Made by a program: the position numbers and the translations under genes | NCBI RefSeq assembly: GCF_017168145.1 | Contig: NZ_JADQTL010000009.1 | Span: 682,001 to 746,000 of the forward strand | Direction of reading: 5' to 3' | DNA: 64,000 bases | Source of the DNA: Anaerovorax sp. IOR16 | GTDB taxonomy: Bacteria; Bacillota; Clostridia; Peptostreptococcales; Anaerovoracaceae | Notes under the pieces: model-generated | What the model was told of the DNA's origin: nothing | The model's input: only the letters and a program-made list of their open reading frames with translations | Database searches by the model: none | Shown here: piece after piece, positions 44,968-53,604 of the stretch | How the letters are laid out: every line of letters begins with the position of its first letter | Position numbering within the stretch: position 1 is the first letter of the stretch

Positions 44968-46881
44968 ATGGCAACAAACAAGAAAGAATTCAAGCCTTTC
45001 ATTGCTGCGGACAAAATAGTACCTGAATTTACATTTACATCAATCTTTTTAGGTATTCTTTTAGCCGTTGTCTTTGGTGCAGCAAATGCATATTTAGGCT
45101 TAAGAGTTGGAATGACTGTATCTGCATCCATTCCAGCTGCCGTTATTTCTATGGGAATCATTCGCTTGATTCTAAAGAAAGACTCCATTTTGGAGAATAA
45201 TTTAGTACAGACCATTGGTTCTGCCGGTGAATCTGTAGCAGCAGGTGCAATTTTCACATTGCCAGCCATTTTTTTATGGGCTGGTGAAGGTATTGTAAAT
45301 ACACCAACGCTGATTGAAATTTTCTTAATTTCTTTAGTTGGAGGCTTGCTGGGCGTATTGTTTATGATTCCGCTTCGTAAGGCTCTTATTGTAGAAGAGC
45401 ACGGTGTTTTGCCTTATCCGGAAGGAACGGCTTGTGCAGAAGTGCTTTTAGCCGGAGAAGAAGGCGGATCAAAGGCTTCTACTGTATTTGCAGGTTTAGG
45501 TGTTGCTGCAGGTTATAAATTTGTAGCAGACGGACTTGGCGTTTTTCCAAGCAGTGTGGAAACGGAAATTGCCGGATACAAAGGTTCTATGTTTGGAATG
45601 GATATTTTACCGGCATTGTTAGGTGTAGGCTATATATGCGGTCCTAAAATTTCCGGATATATGCTGAGTGGTGGTATCCTTGGATGGTTTGTATTGATGC
45701 CATTAATTGTTTTATTTGGTGGAGATGCTGTTATTTTCCCTGGAAATGATCCTATCAGCGGATTTGGTCCATGGGATTTATGGGGTACATATGTTAGATA
45801 TATCGGTGCTGGTGCAGTAGCTGCCGGTGGTATTTTAAGTTTAATTAAGTCCCTACCTTTGATCGTAAGAACATTCTCACAGGCTATGAAGGGATTCTCT
45901 AAAACAGGAAGTGATTCCGGACTTAGAACGCAACAGGATTTACCGGTACCGGTGATTTTAGTAGTGATTGCTATTATTGCAGTTGTTATTTGGTTGCTTC
46001 CAGTATTCCCGGTTACCTTACTTGGTGCTATTATTATTATCGTATTTGGATTCTTCTTTGCAACAGTATCCTCCAGAATGGTAGGTCTTGTTGGAAGTAG
46101 TAATAACCCGGTATCCGGTATGGCAATCGCAACGCTGTTAATTGCTACGGTTCTTTTAAAGGCAACCGGTTCCACTGGTGCAGAAGGTATGATCGGCGCA
46201 ATTTCGATTGGTTCCATCATCTGTATCATTGCTGCTATTGCTGGAGATACTTCTCAGGACTTAAAGACTGGATTCCTTTTAGGTGCAACACCGAAAAAGC
46301 AGCAGATTGGCGAAGTGATTGGTGTATTTGTATCTGCTTTAACAATTGGAGGAGTTCTTTATTTATTGAATGAAGCATGGGGCTATGGCTCAAAGCAGAT
46401 TCCGGCTCCACAGGCAAGCATGATGAAGATGGTTGTAGAAGGCGTTATGAATGCAGAGCTTCCTTGGACCTTAATCTTTGCTGGTGTAGGTATTGCAATT
46501 TTAATTGAAGTTCTTGGGATTCCGGTACTTCCGTTTGCAGTTGGTCTTTACTTACCATTAGGATTATCTACTAGTATCATGGTAGGTGGTCTTGTGAGAC
46601 TTTACATAGACAAGAAAAAGAATATTTCTGAAACAGATCGAAAAGATTCTACAGATCGTGGAATCTTGTATACTTCCGGTTTGATTGCAGGAGAAGGTTT
46701 AGTGGGTGTATTACTTGCAATCTTTGCTGTTATTAAGTTCTCTGACAAAACAACATTAGCAGATAAGATTGGTGTAGTAGGCGATATGTTTAACATTGGT
46801 CAACTTGGTGGCGTTGTACTATTTACGTTACTAACCGCTTCTTTGGTATATGTAATAGTAGGTAAAAAGAAAAATAGCTAA
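44968..46881 (+). CDS. OPT family oligopeptide transporter
   Basis: 637-residue polytopic membrane protein of the OPT family, bacterial peptide-transporter branch, with about 14-16 hydrophobic segments. Recognisable parts: FTFTSIFLGILLAVVFGAANAYLGL, QTIGSAGESVAAGAIFTLPA, PYPEGTACAEVL, SGGILGWFVLMPL, IAGDTSQDLKTGFLLGATP and the final GLIAGEGLVGVLLA. It should import oligopeptides, possibly proton-coupled; some family members carry metal chelates. The open frame begins at 44911, but AAAGGAAG and homology place the start at 44968. A hairpin follows. Confidence 0.92.
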   Translation: MATNKKEFKPFIAADKIVPEFTFTSIFLGILLAVVFGAANAYLGLRVGMTVSASIPAAVISMGIIRLILKKDSILENNLVQTIGSAGESVAAGAIFTLPAIFLWAGEGIVNTPTLIEIFLISLVGGLLGVLFMIPLRKALIVEEHGVLPYPEGTACAEVLLAGEEGGSKASTVFAGLGVAAGYKFVADGLGVFPSSVETEIAGYKGSMFGMDILPALLGVGYICGPKISGYMLSGGILGWFVLMPLIVLFGGDAVIFPGNDPISGFGPWDLWGTYVRYIGAGAVAAGGILSLIKSLPLIVRTFSQAMKGFSKTGSDSGLRTQQDLPVPVILVVIAIIAVVIWLLPVFPVTLLGAIIIIVFGFFFATVSSRMVGLVGSSNNPVSGMAIATLLIATVLLKATGSTGAEGMIGAISIGSIICIIAAIAGDTSQDLKTGFLLGATPKKQQIGEVIGVFVSALTIGGVLYLLNEAWGYGSKQIPAPQASMMKMVVEGVMNAELPWTLIFAGVGIAILIEVLGIPVLPFAVGLYLPLGLSTSIMVGGLVRLYIDKKKNISETDRKDSTDRGILYTSGLIAGEGLVGVLLAIFAVIKFSDKTTLADKIGVVGDMFNIGQLGGVVLFTLLTASLVYVIVGKKKNS

Positions 46882-46906
46882 TAAATAATAACCATTTTTG
46901 TGTTAT

Positions 46907-46960
46907 AATTTCATGGAGTGGTGCACCGAAAAATCGGAATCTGCTCCATGAAATTTTTTC
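46907..46960 (+). terminator. long stem-loop terminator after the OPT gene
   Basis: AATTTCATGGAG (46907-46918) pairs with CTCCATGAAATT (46944-46955), with an inner CCGA/TCGG pairing, followed by a T-run. A TATAAT preceded by TGT (46904-46909) overlaps the left arm, so the next gene's message may begin inside the stem. Confidence 0.8.
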
Positions 46961-46981
46961 TTGTTATGATGGAGAATACAA

Positions 46982-47338
46982 ATGGGAAAAAAATCAAAAG
47001 TAAATTATTTGGATTATATTCCGGATAGAAATTCCCATTATGCATGGGAAATTAATGAAAAAGGTATGGTAACGGTGATTGTCGTTTGGACAGGTTTTTA
47101 TCATCGTTTTGCACAAAAAGTTTTTAAAAAACCGAAATTTAGCCGTATTGAGTTGGATGAATTTGGAAGTTTTGTTTGGTTACAAATAGATGGGCAAAGG
47201 ACTATTTTTGATATTTCACAAATTGCAGAAATGGAATTTGGAGAAAAGATTTCACCGTTATTAGAGCGGTTGGTAAAGTTTTTTGAAATTCTGAAAGAGC
47301 ACAAATTTGTTATATTAAAGGAGAATTTGCATGCTTAA
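46982..47338 (+). CDS. PqqD-family protein (RiPP recognition element-like)
   Basis: 118-residue protein with a PqqD-like winged-helix domain: KFSRIELDEFGSFVWLQIDG, TIFDISQIAEMEFGEK and ISPLLERLVKFFEILKEHKFV match the PqqD core (residues about 50-112). The N-terminal 45 residues are an unusual extension with WEINEKGMVTVIVVWTGFYHRFAQKVF. PqqD domains bind precursor peptides for radical SAM enzymes, but no precursor or radical SAM maturase is adjacent. It overlaps the next gene by 8 nt. Confidence 0.82.
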   Translation: MGKKSKVNYLDYIPDRNSHYAWEINEKGMVTVIVVWTGFYHRFAQKVFKKPKFSRIELDEFGSFVWLQIDGQRTIFDISQIAEMEFGEKISPLLERLVKFFEILKEHKFVILKENLHA

Positions 47339-47687
47339 ATATTTACCTTATGTTTTACTCACTGCGTTAGCTACTATGTTTATTTATGGTTGGGGTTTAA
47401 TAAAAATGCAGCGCCAAACGCAAGACTTAATAACTATGTTATATTCTAAATGTGAGCGAAAGGTAAGAAAACAGCTTAAGAAGAAAGGAAAAATGACTCT
47501 CAAAGAAATTGAAGATTTAATAAGAGGAACACAAGTAAGTTTCTTTTATAGTAAACAAAGATTGGGAGTTACCGATGCAAAAACATTTGCAAAATCAATG
47601 CTTTCTCATATGAAAACAAATCATTTAATTGTAGAAGAGTATGAAAAGGGAAAGCGCAGTTATTGCTTGGCCAAGAAAACAAAATAG
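47331..47687 (+). CDS. small membrane-anchored protein, unknown
   Basis: 118 residues: a membrane helix at about residues 5-23 (YVLLTALATMFIYGWGLI), then a basic cytoplasmic part with KKKGKMTLKEIEDLIRGTQ and a C-terminal SYCLAKK, a layout like a small winged-helix domain. I do not recognise the family. It overlaps the PqqD-like gene by 8 nt, so the two are coupled and may work together. Confidence 0.75.
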   Translation: MLKYLPYVLLTALATMFIYGWGLIKMQRQTQDLITMLYSKCERKVRKQLKKKGKMTLKEIEDLIRGTQVSFFYSKQRLGVTDAKTFAKSMLSHMKTNHLIVEEYEKGKRSYCLAKKTK

Positions 47688-47733
47688 ATTTTAATAATTT
47701 TAAAATTGTATTTTAAAAATTGATAGATAAATT

Positions 47734-47768
47734 AGGCAAGGAAGGTTTTTTCCTTGCCTTTCTGTTTT
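47734..47768. terminator. bidirectional terminator
   Basis: AGGCAAGGAA (47734-47743) and TTCCTTGCCT (47750-47759) form a 10-bp stem with a T-rich tail, between convergent genes (unknown membrane protein and ylmC/ymxH). Confidence 0.85.
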
Positions 47769-47791
47769 ATTCTTTAGAAAATATCGTTTTC

Positions 47792-48031
47792 TTATAATTC
47801 CGCTTCAAAGATGATGATATCTTCTCCGATTTTCCTTATAGAACTCCATGGAAGCTGTATGTAGTCTCGGCTTCCCATGAAACTAAGACGTTCTGAAGTT
47901 TCTGGAACCATAAGTCCTTTTATTTTTCCTTGCTTTGGGTCAAAAAGCAACTCTGCATCAGCCAGTTGGCCATGACGACTTCCGTTATAAAGATTTACAA
48001 TTTCTTTATCGCCTAATTCACTTAAACGCAA
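47792..48031 (-). CDS. YlmC/YmxH family sporulation protein (PRC-barrel)
   Basis: 79-residue PRC-barrel-like protein. MRLSELGDKEIVNLYNGSRHG and AELLFDPKQGKIKGLMVPE match the YlmC/YmxH family, widespread in spore formers and of unknown precise role. An upstream TTG at 48040 also opens the frame but touches the AAGGAG site; the TTG at 48031 is 9 nt from it and gives the conserved start, so I chose it. Confidence 0.88.
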   Translation of the reverse strand: MRLSELGDKEIVNLYNGSRHGQLADAELLFDPKQGKIKGLMVPETSERLSFMGSRDYIQLPWSSIRKIGEDIIIFEAEL

Positions 48032-48131
48032 TAAAAACAACTCCTTTATGAAAATAGTGATATCGTTATATAAAAAAGTATATTTTGGTTACACTATTTT
48101 TATGACCAATGACCGAAAGGAGATAAAATAG

Positions 48132-48881
48132 ATGTTTGAAACCAAAAATGATATAGAAGCAGAAAAGGATGAAAAGGATGAAAAGGAAGAAAAGGAAAAA
48201 ATTGATGAAAAATCTGAGGTTAAGCATTCCATTGATGACTTCGGAGTCATCAACAACGCATTTAATTTTCCAAGCAGTATTCAGTATTTAACAATTATAG
48301 GAAGTGTAGAAGGACATACTGTGCTTCCACCGCAGAACAAAACGACAAAATATGAAAATATCATTCCTCAATTGGTAGCAGTTGAGGAGAACAAAAACAT
48401 TAAAGGGCTATTAACCATACTAAATACGGTTGGCGGAGATGTGGAAGCCGGTCTTGCAATTGCAGAATTGATTTCAACCTTATCGAAGCCTACGGTATCG
48501 TTGGTATTAGGTGGAGGGCACAGTATTGGGATCCCTCTTGCTACTGCCAGTGATTATTCCTTTGTGGCAGAAAGTGCGACTATGACTTTACATCCGATTC
48601 GCATGGCTGGATTAATAATTGGAGCAGAGCAAACTTATGAGTATTTTCGAAAAATGCAGGAACGTATTATTGATTTTATTGTACGAACGTCTCACTCTGA
48701 AAGAGAAATTGTGACTAGACTAATGAATGCAACAGATGATATGCCTAACGATGTAGGAACTATTCTTTATGGAAAAGATGCAGTCGAGATTGGTTTGATG
48801 GATGAAGTTGGTGGTTTGAATATGGCATTAGCTAAGTTAAAGTCTATGATTGATGAAAAGGAAAAAGAGCAAAAAAAATAA
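48132..48881 (+). CDS. tepA: ClpP-family protease, TepA-like
   Basis: 249-residue Ser protease of the ClpP/crotonase fold related to B. subtilis TepA (YmfB). Catalytic region LVLGGGHSIGIPLA has the putative nucleophile Ser131, and MTLHPIRMAG has His154. TILNTVGGDVEAGLAIAELI precedes them. The first 35 residues are an acidic/basic repeat region (EKDEKDEKEEKEK). TepA degrades SASPs early in germination in Bacillus and was first linked to secretion. Monocistronic with a terminator. Confidence 0.88.
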   Translation: MFETKNDIEAEKDEKDEKEEKEKIDEKSEVKHSIDDFGVINNAFNFPSSIQYLTIIGSVEGHTVLPPQNKTTKYENIIPQLVAVEENKNIKGLLTILNTVGGDVEAGLAIAELISTLSKPTVSLVLGGGHSIGIPLATASDYSFVAESATMTLHPIRMAGLIIGAEQTYEYFRKMQERIIDFIVRTSHSEREIVTRLMNATDDMPNDVGTILYGKDAVEIGLMDEVGGLNMALAKLKSMIDEKEKEQKK

Positions 48882-48896
48882 TATAAGAAAATGGAG

Positions 48897-48934
48897 AACA
48901 ACGGTGTGCGTATTTACGTATGCCGTTGTTTTGT
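48897..48934 (+). terminator. terminator after tepA
   Basis: AACAACGG (48897-48904) pairs with CCGTTGTT (48923-48930), with an inner GCGTA/TACGT pairing, followed by TTGTT. Confidence 0.75.
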
Positions 48935-48963
48935 TATGTTAATCTATTATTCAATTAGGATGT

Positions 48964-49002
48964 ATTTAAATACCATTTAAATTTGTCCTTTGTTTTGTCG
49001 AA
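48964..49002 (+). promoter_or_regulatory. candidate operator region of the tad locus (Spo0A-like box, AT palindromes)
   Basis: TTTGTCGAA at 48994-49002 contains the TGTCGAA core of the Spo0A box. Just upstream two copies of the palindrome ATTTAAAT (48964-48971 and 48975-48982) lie 11 bp apart. The tad coding start is about 88 nt downstream of the box. No clear sigma-A promoter could be chosen; TTGTAA (49022-49027) is the best -35. Confidence 0.4.
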
Positions 49003-49090
49003 AAAAGTCGTTAAATTTAAATTGTAAATAAATGTAAAATAGTTTAATATAAACATATGGAAGCATTTTACATAAAAAGGACTTAATGGT

Positions 49091-50197
49091 ATGAAAAAAA
49101 TAAGCTTAGCAATTATGGATGATGATAAAGCATATGGATGTGCATTATCGAAGGCACTTGCATTAACTAATAATGAGTTTGAGGTATATTTATCGCCTTC
49201 CATATCCGATCTGGATCAATTTGATTTAATTTTAATAAATGAAAAAGGGATGTCTTCGTTACCGGAACCAGTTCTGAAAAAGACAGTTGTTTTGACAGAT
49301 ATGAAGTGCAGCATTTTATGGGATAAACCCCCAAAGGAAAAATTTGTGCTTTATAAATACGATTGTATAACAATTTTAACTGCTGCTTTGCATCTCTATT
49401 ATGCAACGATGTATGGATGTGTTAACCCATTTTTAGTTTTTGAAAAACAACCGTTTGTAGTAGGTATATTTAGCGGAAGTGGAGGAGTTGGAATCACTTC
49501 GGTATCGATTGCACTTTCTCGAGAGCTGGCAGATAAGAAACGAAAAAAAGTACTATTTCTATCTTTGGAAGAAATAGAATCCAGTTCTTTATACTTCCGG
49601 TTTCCCAAAAATCATCCATTCATGGGCGATTATTTATACTATTTGTTTTCTAATGATCAAAAACGAAATGCGGCAACCTTTTATAGTACCTTTCAGTATC
49701 GAGATTCTTATGGCGTTGAGCTTTTTTATCCATCCTTCAGCGAAAATGAATTGTGTACTTTATCAATTACTGAAATAAGTATTTTCATTGAAAGCATTTC
49801 AATGATTGGAAATTATGATTACATTGTTTTGGACGTGGGCAATCACTTTTCAAATGAAATGGCTTATTGGCTTGAACATTGCAATCTTTGTATCCTTTTA
49901 GGAAATGATACACTCTTATCTGACAAAAAGAATAAAAAAAGACTCGAACGATTACAGAGTCAATATCGCTTTGATAAGACTTCATTCTTGGAATGCTGCA
50001 TTTCAAAAGATGAAGAAACGTTTGTTGAAATCGATAATATAATAGAAATTCATAGTAATTATGGATTTGGATCGGAGGTGAAAGCTCTTGCAAACAGAGT
50101 TAAACATGCAAATGCAAACCAAAGGAACCATAAAAGAAATAACGGATGCAGTTCGCTCAGTGATCAATGCAAGGACAGAACAGATTACGGATGGTGA
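49091..50197 (+). CDS. TadZ/CpaE-like pilus assembly ATPase
   Basis: 368-residue protein with an N-terminal receiver-like domain (LAIMDDDKAYGCALSKAL) and a MinD/ParA-like P-loop domain. TadZ localises the Tad apparatus. The loop reads GIFSGSGGVGITS (about residues 125-137): both Lys residues of the deviant Walker A (KGGVGKT) are replaced, so nucleotide hydrolysis is doubtful. YDYIVLDVGNHFS is the Walker B region. The last 37 residues overlap the next gene for 110 nt and are Asn/basic-rich without recognisable structure, so the natural end may lie earlier. First gene of the tad operon. Confidence 0.82.
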   Translation: MKKISLAIMDDDKAYGCALSKALALTNNEFEVYLSPSISDLDQFDLILINEKGMSSLPEPVLKKTVVLTDMKCSILWDKPPKEKFVLYKYDCITILTAALHLYYATMYGCVNPFLVFEKQPFVVGIFSGSGGVGITSVSIALSRELADKKRKKVLFLSLEEIESSSLYFRFPKNHPFMGDYLYYLFSNDQKRNAATFYSTFQYRDSYGVELFYPSFSENELCTLSITEISIFIESISMIGNYDYIVLDVGNHFSNEMAYWLEHCNLCILLGNDTLLSDKKNKKRLERLQSQYRFDKTSFLECCISKDEETFVEIDNIIEIHSNYGFGSEVKALANRVKHANANQRNHKRNNGCSSLSDQCKDRTDYGW

Positions 50198-51314
50198 AGT
50201 TTTATCGCTGATTGAGGATTTTGTACTACATGATAATCGAACGCAATGGTATCCATATACAGAGAAAAAGAAACTAACAACGACAGTATTTAATGCTACA
50301 CGACGTGAACTTGATATTTTGCAGCCTTACGCAGATGATAATGAAGTAAGTGAAATCATGGTTAATGGTACAGAAAAAGTATTCATTGAACGAAAAGGAA
50401 GAATCGAGAAATTACCGATTTCATTTGAGAGTAAAGAAGATTTGGAAGAAATCATTCGTCGGCTAGCGGCAAAGGTGCATCGTGAAATCAATGAATTAAA
50501 TCCGATCGTTGATGCAAGACTGGAAGACGGATCACGAATCAACGCGGTTTATCGCAATGTAGCTTTGAATGGACCAATCTTAACCATTCGGAAATTCCCT
50601 AAAAAGAAAATTACGATGGAAGAACTGATTGAGAAGGAGTCCATATCAGAGGAAGCTTCTCAGTTTTTAAAGAAGCTGGTGATAGCCGGATATAATATTT
50701 TTATCTCCGGTGGGACGAGTTCAGGAAAGACTACCTTCTTAAATGTATTGTCAGACTGCATTCCAAAAGAGGAACGTGTAATTGTGATTGAAGATTCTGC
50801 TGAACTACAGATTACAAAGATTGATAATGTGATTCGGATGGAAACAAAAAACGCTAATATACAAGGAAAAGGAGAAGTGTCGGTGCGTGATCTTATTAAG
50901 GCCTCTTTACGTATGAGACCGGATCGAATTATTGTCGGTGAAGTGAGGGGAGGTGAAGTGGTAGATATGATTCAGGCAATGAACACGGGTCATGACGGTT
51001 CGCTGTCAACAGGGCATGGTAATTCACCGGAAGGTATGCTTCGCCGGTTAGAAGCAATGTTTTTATCAGCTGCAGAGTTTCCAATGGAAGCGATACGCAG
51101 TCAGATTATGGAAGCCATTGATATCATTGTACATTTAGGAAGAATGCCGGATAAAACGAGAAAAGTATTGCAAATTGTTGAGATTACGGGATATCAGGAT
51201 GAGAAATACATGATAAATCCTTTGTTTCAGTATAAAATCCATGCTGGTTTGATACCGACCGGAAAAAGTCTCTCTAATAAGATAAAGTTGGAAATACGAG
51301 GAGTTGAGCTATGA
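50088..51314 (+). CDS. CpaF/TadA-type secretion ATPase
   Basis: 408-residue hexameric ATPase that powers Flp pilus assembly. N1 region with VSEIMVNGTEKVFIERKGR and DGSRINAV; Walker A ISGGTSSGKTTFLN (Lys about 214); EDSAELQI (Asp box); RPDRIIVGEVRGGEVVDM (Walker B); TGHDGSLSTGHGNS (His box). The start is TTG at 50088 behind GGAGGTGA; an ATG at 50106 is less well placed. It overlaps tadZ by 110 nt, unusually long. Confidence 0.93.
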   Translation: MQTELNMQMQTKGTIKEITDAVRSVINARTEQITDGEVLSLIEDFVLHDNRTQWYPYTEKKKLTTTVFNATRRELDILQPYADDNEVSEIMVNGTEKVFIERKGRIEKLPISFESKEDLEEIIRRLAAKVHREINELNPIVDARLEDGSRINAVYRNVALNGPILTIRKFPKKKITMEELIEKESISEEASQFLKKLVIAGYNIFISGGTSSGKTTFLNVLSDCIPKEERVIVIEDSAELQITKIDNVIRMETKNANIQGKGEVSVRDLIKASLRMRPDRIIVGEVRGGEVVDMIQAMNTGHDGSLSTGHGNSPEGMLRRLEAMFLSAAEFPMEAIRSQIMEAIDIIVHLGRMPDKTRKVLQIVEITGYQDEKYMINPLFQYKIHAGLIPTGKSLSNKIKLEIRGVEL

Positions 51315-52066
51315 GTGTACCAAAAACATATCATTTTTATACGTTAAATAATAAAGAAAAAAAGAAATATTATTCTTACAGCATATTAGCATGTCTTTTT
51401 TTAGGATACTTATTTTATGAGAGCTTTATTGTGGGACTAATATTTTGCGGACTTACAATTAAGGGAGAAACTTTTTTCTGTAATTATTTAGCAGAAAAAA
51501 GATGTACGGAGCTTACGGAACAATTTCGAGATTTTTTGTATTCCATTTCAGCTTCTATATCTGCCGGCCGACAAATGCCGGAAGCTTTGCAGGAAGCAAA
51601 TGAAAATCTTCGTTTGATTTATTCAAAGGATGCATTAATTTGTAAAGAACTTGACTATATGGTTAGAGGTATTTTTGAAAGTAAACTACCGGTAGAGATT
51701 CTATTAAGAGATTTTGCAAAACGGACGGAATTGCCTGATATATACCAGTTTGTAGAAGTCTATTGCATTTGCAAGACAACTGGTGGCAACTTACAGAGAG
51801 TCATTGAAAAAACAGTTAGTGTTATGATTGATAAGATGAATATTAATCGTGAAATACGAGTCTTGACAGTACAAAAACGTTTAGAATCCCATATATTAAC
51901 CTTAATTCCTTTGGCTATTATTGCATTTTTAAATCTAATGTCGCCTGGTTATTTGAAAGTACTTTATACAACGTTACAAGGTAGAATCTTAATGACTGCC
52001 GCTCTATTTGGTATTGGAGGTGCCTATGCATGGAGCATGAAACTTACGAAAATTGAATTACATTAA
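51311..52066 (+). CDS. TadB-like pilus inner-membrane protein (T2SSF)
   Basis: 251-residue membrane protein with a type II secretion F domain. Two N-terminal membrane segments (about 23-50), then EQFRDFLYSISASISAGRQMPEALQEA, the cytoplasmic helical domain, and two C-terminal membrane segments (about 198-245). Forms the inner-membrane platform together with the next gene. Start overlaps tadA by 4 nt (ATGA) and the end overlaps the next gene by 14 nt. Confidence 0.88.
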   Translation: MSVPKTYHFYTLNNKEKKKYYSYSILACLFLGYLFYESFIVGLIFCGLTIKGETFFCNYLAEKRCTELTEQFRDFLYSISASISAGRQMPEALQEANENLRLIYSKDALICKELDYMVRGIFESKLPVEILLRDFAKRTELPDIYQFVEVYCICKTTGGNLQRVIEKTVSVMIDKMNINREIRVLTVQKRLESHILTLIPLAIIAFLNLMSPGYLKVLYTTLQGRILMTAALFGIGGAYAWSMKLTKIELH

Positions 52067-53399
52067 TAAAAAAATATTGAAGCTCTTAGGAATATTACCG
52101 GATTGGTGTACCGGAAAAAAAGAAATTTATGAAGCCGGATTTCGAACAAAGTATGGAAATAGAGATTTTACGTATCAAATACAAAAGGAAAAAGCTTATC
52201 AACTTAAATGTTATTTAATAATCTTTTTACTATTGATTTTATTAATGTTTGGTTTTACCATAAAGTCTTTATTGATGCATAATAAAGCATTGCAAAGTTT
52301 GGATCGACCAGATTATGGCGCAAATGCTGGTATTATATCGCTTAAAGCGGAGGTCATACATGGAGAGGAAACTTTTCATAAAAAAGTTACATTACGAGTC
52401 AGGCCTCAGAGCTTAACAGAGTTTCAAAAAAAAGCCTTTCTTAAAGATTGTAAGAACAGACTAACTAAAGAAATACTTGGAAACAATAAAGATCCAGACC
52501 ATGTAATCCATAATTTAGACTTGAAAAGAGAAGACAGTATATATCCAATACATATTGATTGGAGTTCCAATCAACCACGATTTCTTGAAGAGGATGGCAC
52601 GGTACATAGAATCGCATTAAATAAACCTATACAAGTCGATTTAATAGCAAAGCTTACATTACAGGATTGTGAAGAAGAGCAAATACATAAAATTACAATC
52701 CTTCCTCCGCAGGAAGATAAGGAATTGGAAAAAGAACTAGATGATGCATTAGAACAAGTCACGAAAGAGTTAAATAATAATACCTATGGACGAAATCTAT
52801 CTTTACCCTCAAAGCTAACAGAAAACACTTCTCTAAGATGGTATGTGCAAAACAGCATTCCATTTTTTCCATTCATTGCAATGGCTTTGCTTTTAATAGT
52901 TCTAATTTATAAAAGAAGGTATTTTCGAATGGAAAGAGAGCTTCAGAAGTATCGAGAATCCATGAAAAGAGAATATCCTGATTTTATCAATAAAGTGGTT
53001 TTATTATTAAATGCAGGTCTTGTAATTACTACAGCATTAGAGCGTATTGCAATGGAGGCAAAGGGGAAAAAAGACCATCCATTAATAGAAGCAATTGGTG
53101 AAATCTCTAACAACGTCAGAGAATCCAACGCTTCTTTCTCAAAAGAATTAAAAATGTTCGCAAGGAGAAGCGGGATAAGGGAGTTAATGAGATTTGCTGC
53201 AATTGTATACGATAATTTAGATAAAGGCAGCTCTTTGGTTGAAAAGCTCGAAGCAGAAGGTGAGCTTCTTTGGATGGCAAGAAAGAAACATGCAGAAGAA
53301 GAAGGAAGAAAAGCAGAAACAAAGTTAATTATGCCATTGATGGTGTTACTCTTAATATTGGTGATCATTACGATTTCACCGGTGTTAATACAAATTTAA
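52053..53399 (+). CDS. TadC-like pilus inner-membrane protein with large insertion
   Basis: 448-residue protein. Membrane helix 52-72, then an extra domain of about 190 residues (76-268), helix 270-286, the T2SSF cytoplasmic domain (YRESMKREYPDFINKVVLLLNAG, the RELMRF segment and LDKGSSLVEKLE) and a final helix near 425-446. Standard TadC has about 290-320 residues and only a short loop between its first two helices. The inserted domain is hydrophilic, mixed alpha/beta in appearance, ends in a coiled-coil-like Glu/Lys segment, and should lie outside the membrane. Confidence 0.85.
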   Translation: MNYINKKILKLLGILPDWCTGKKEIYEAGFRTKYGNRDFTYQIQKEKAYQLKCYLIIFLLLILLMFGFTIKSLLMHNKALQSLDRPDYGANAGIISLKAEVIHGEETFHKKVTLRVRPQSLTEFQKKAFLKDCKNRLTKEILGNNKDPDHVIHNLDLKREDSIYPIHIDWSSNQPRFLEEDGTVHRIALNKPIQVDLIAKLTLQDCEEEQIHKITILPPQEDKELEKELDDALEQVTKELNNNTYGRNLSLPSKLTENTSLRWYVQNSIPFFPFIAMALLLIVLIYKRRYFRMERELQKYRESMKREYPDFINKVVLLLNAGLVITTALERIAMEAKGKKDHPLIEAIGEISNNVRESNASFSKELKMFARRSGIRELMRFAAIVYDNLDKGSSLVEKLEAEGELLWMARKKHAEEEGRKAETKLIMPLMVLLLILVIITISPVLIQI

Positions 53400-53415
53400 A
53401 GAGGAGGAAATGGAT

Positions 53416-53604
53416 ATGAATCGATTAATTGGAAAGTGGTGTAAATTGCAGTGTGAAATGATTCATCCAAACAAAAAAGGAATGGAGATGGTTCAAGTAG
53501 CAATTCTTGTTGCCATAGCAGTAGGATTGGGTTTGATTTTTAAGGAAAGAATCGGTGCATTTATAACGAAAACTTTTGATGGATTGATGAACAGTGGTTT
53601 TTAA
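53416..53604 (+). CDS. Flp1-type pilin
   Basis: 62-residue small pilin. After a basic N-terminal leader comes KKG (Gly22) followed by MEMVQVAILVAIAVGLGLIF and the short tail KERIGAFITKTFDGLMNSGF-like ending. Prepilin cleavage is expected after Gly22. Position +5, usually Glu, is Gln27, while Glu is at +2. GGAGG at 53403-53407 is 8 nt from the ATG at 53416; the ATG at 53410 is too close. Probably the main shaft subunit. Confidence 0.83.
   Translation: MNRLIGKWCKLQCEMIHPNKKGMEMVQVAILVAIAVGLGLIFKERIGAFITKTFDGLMNSGF

Noticed and set aside
45630-46229. 199-residue minus-strand frame inside the OPT transporter gene
   Set aside because: Composition rich in Pro, Ile and Thr with no ribosome site; it is a shadow of the transporter on the opposite strand.
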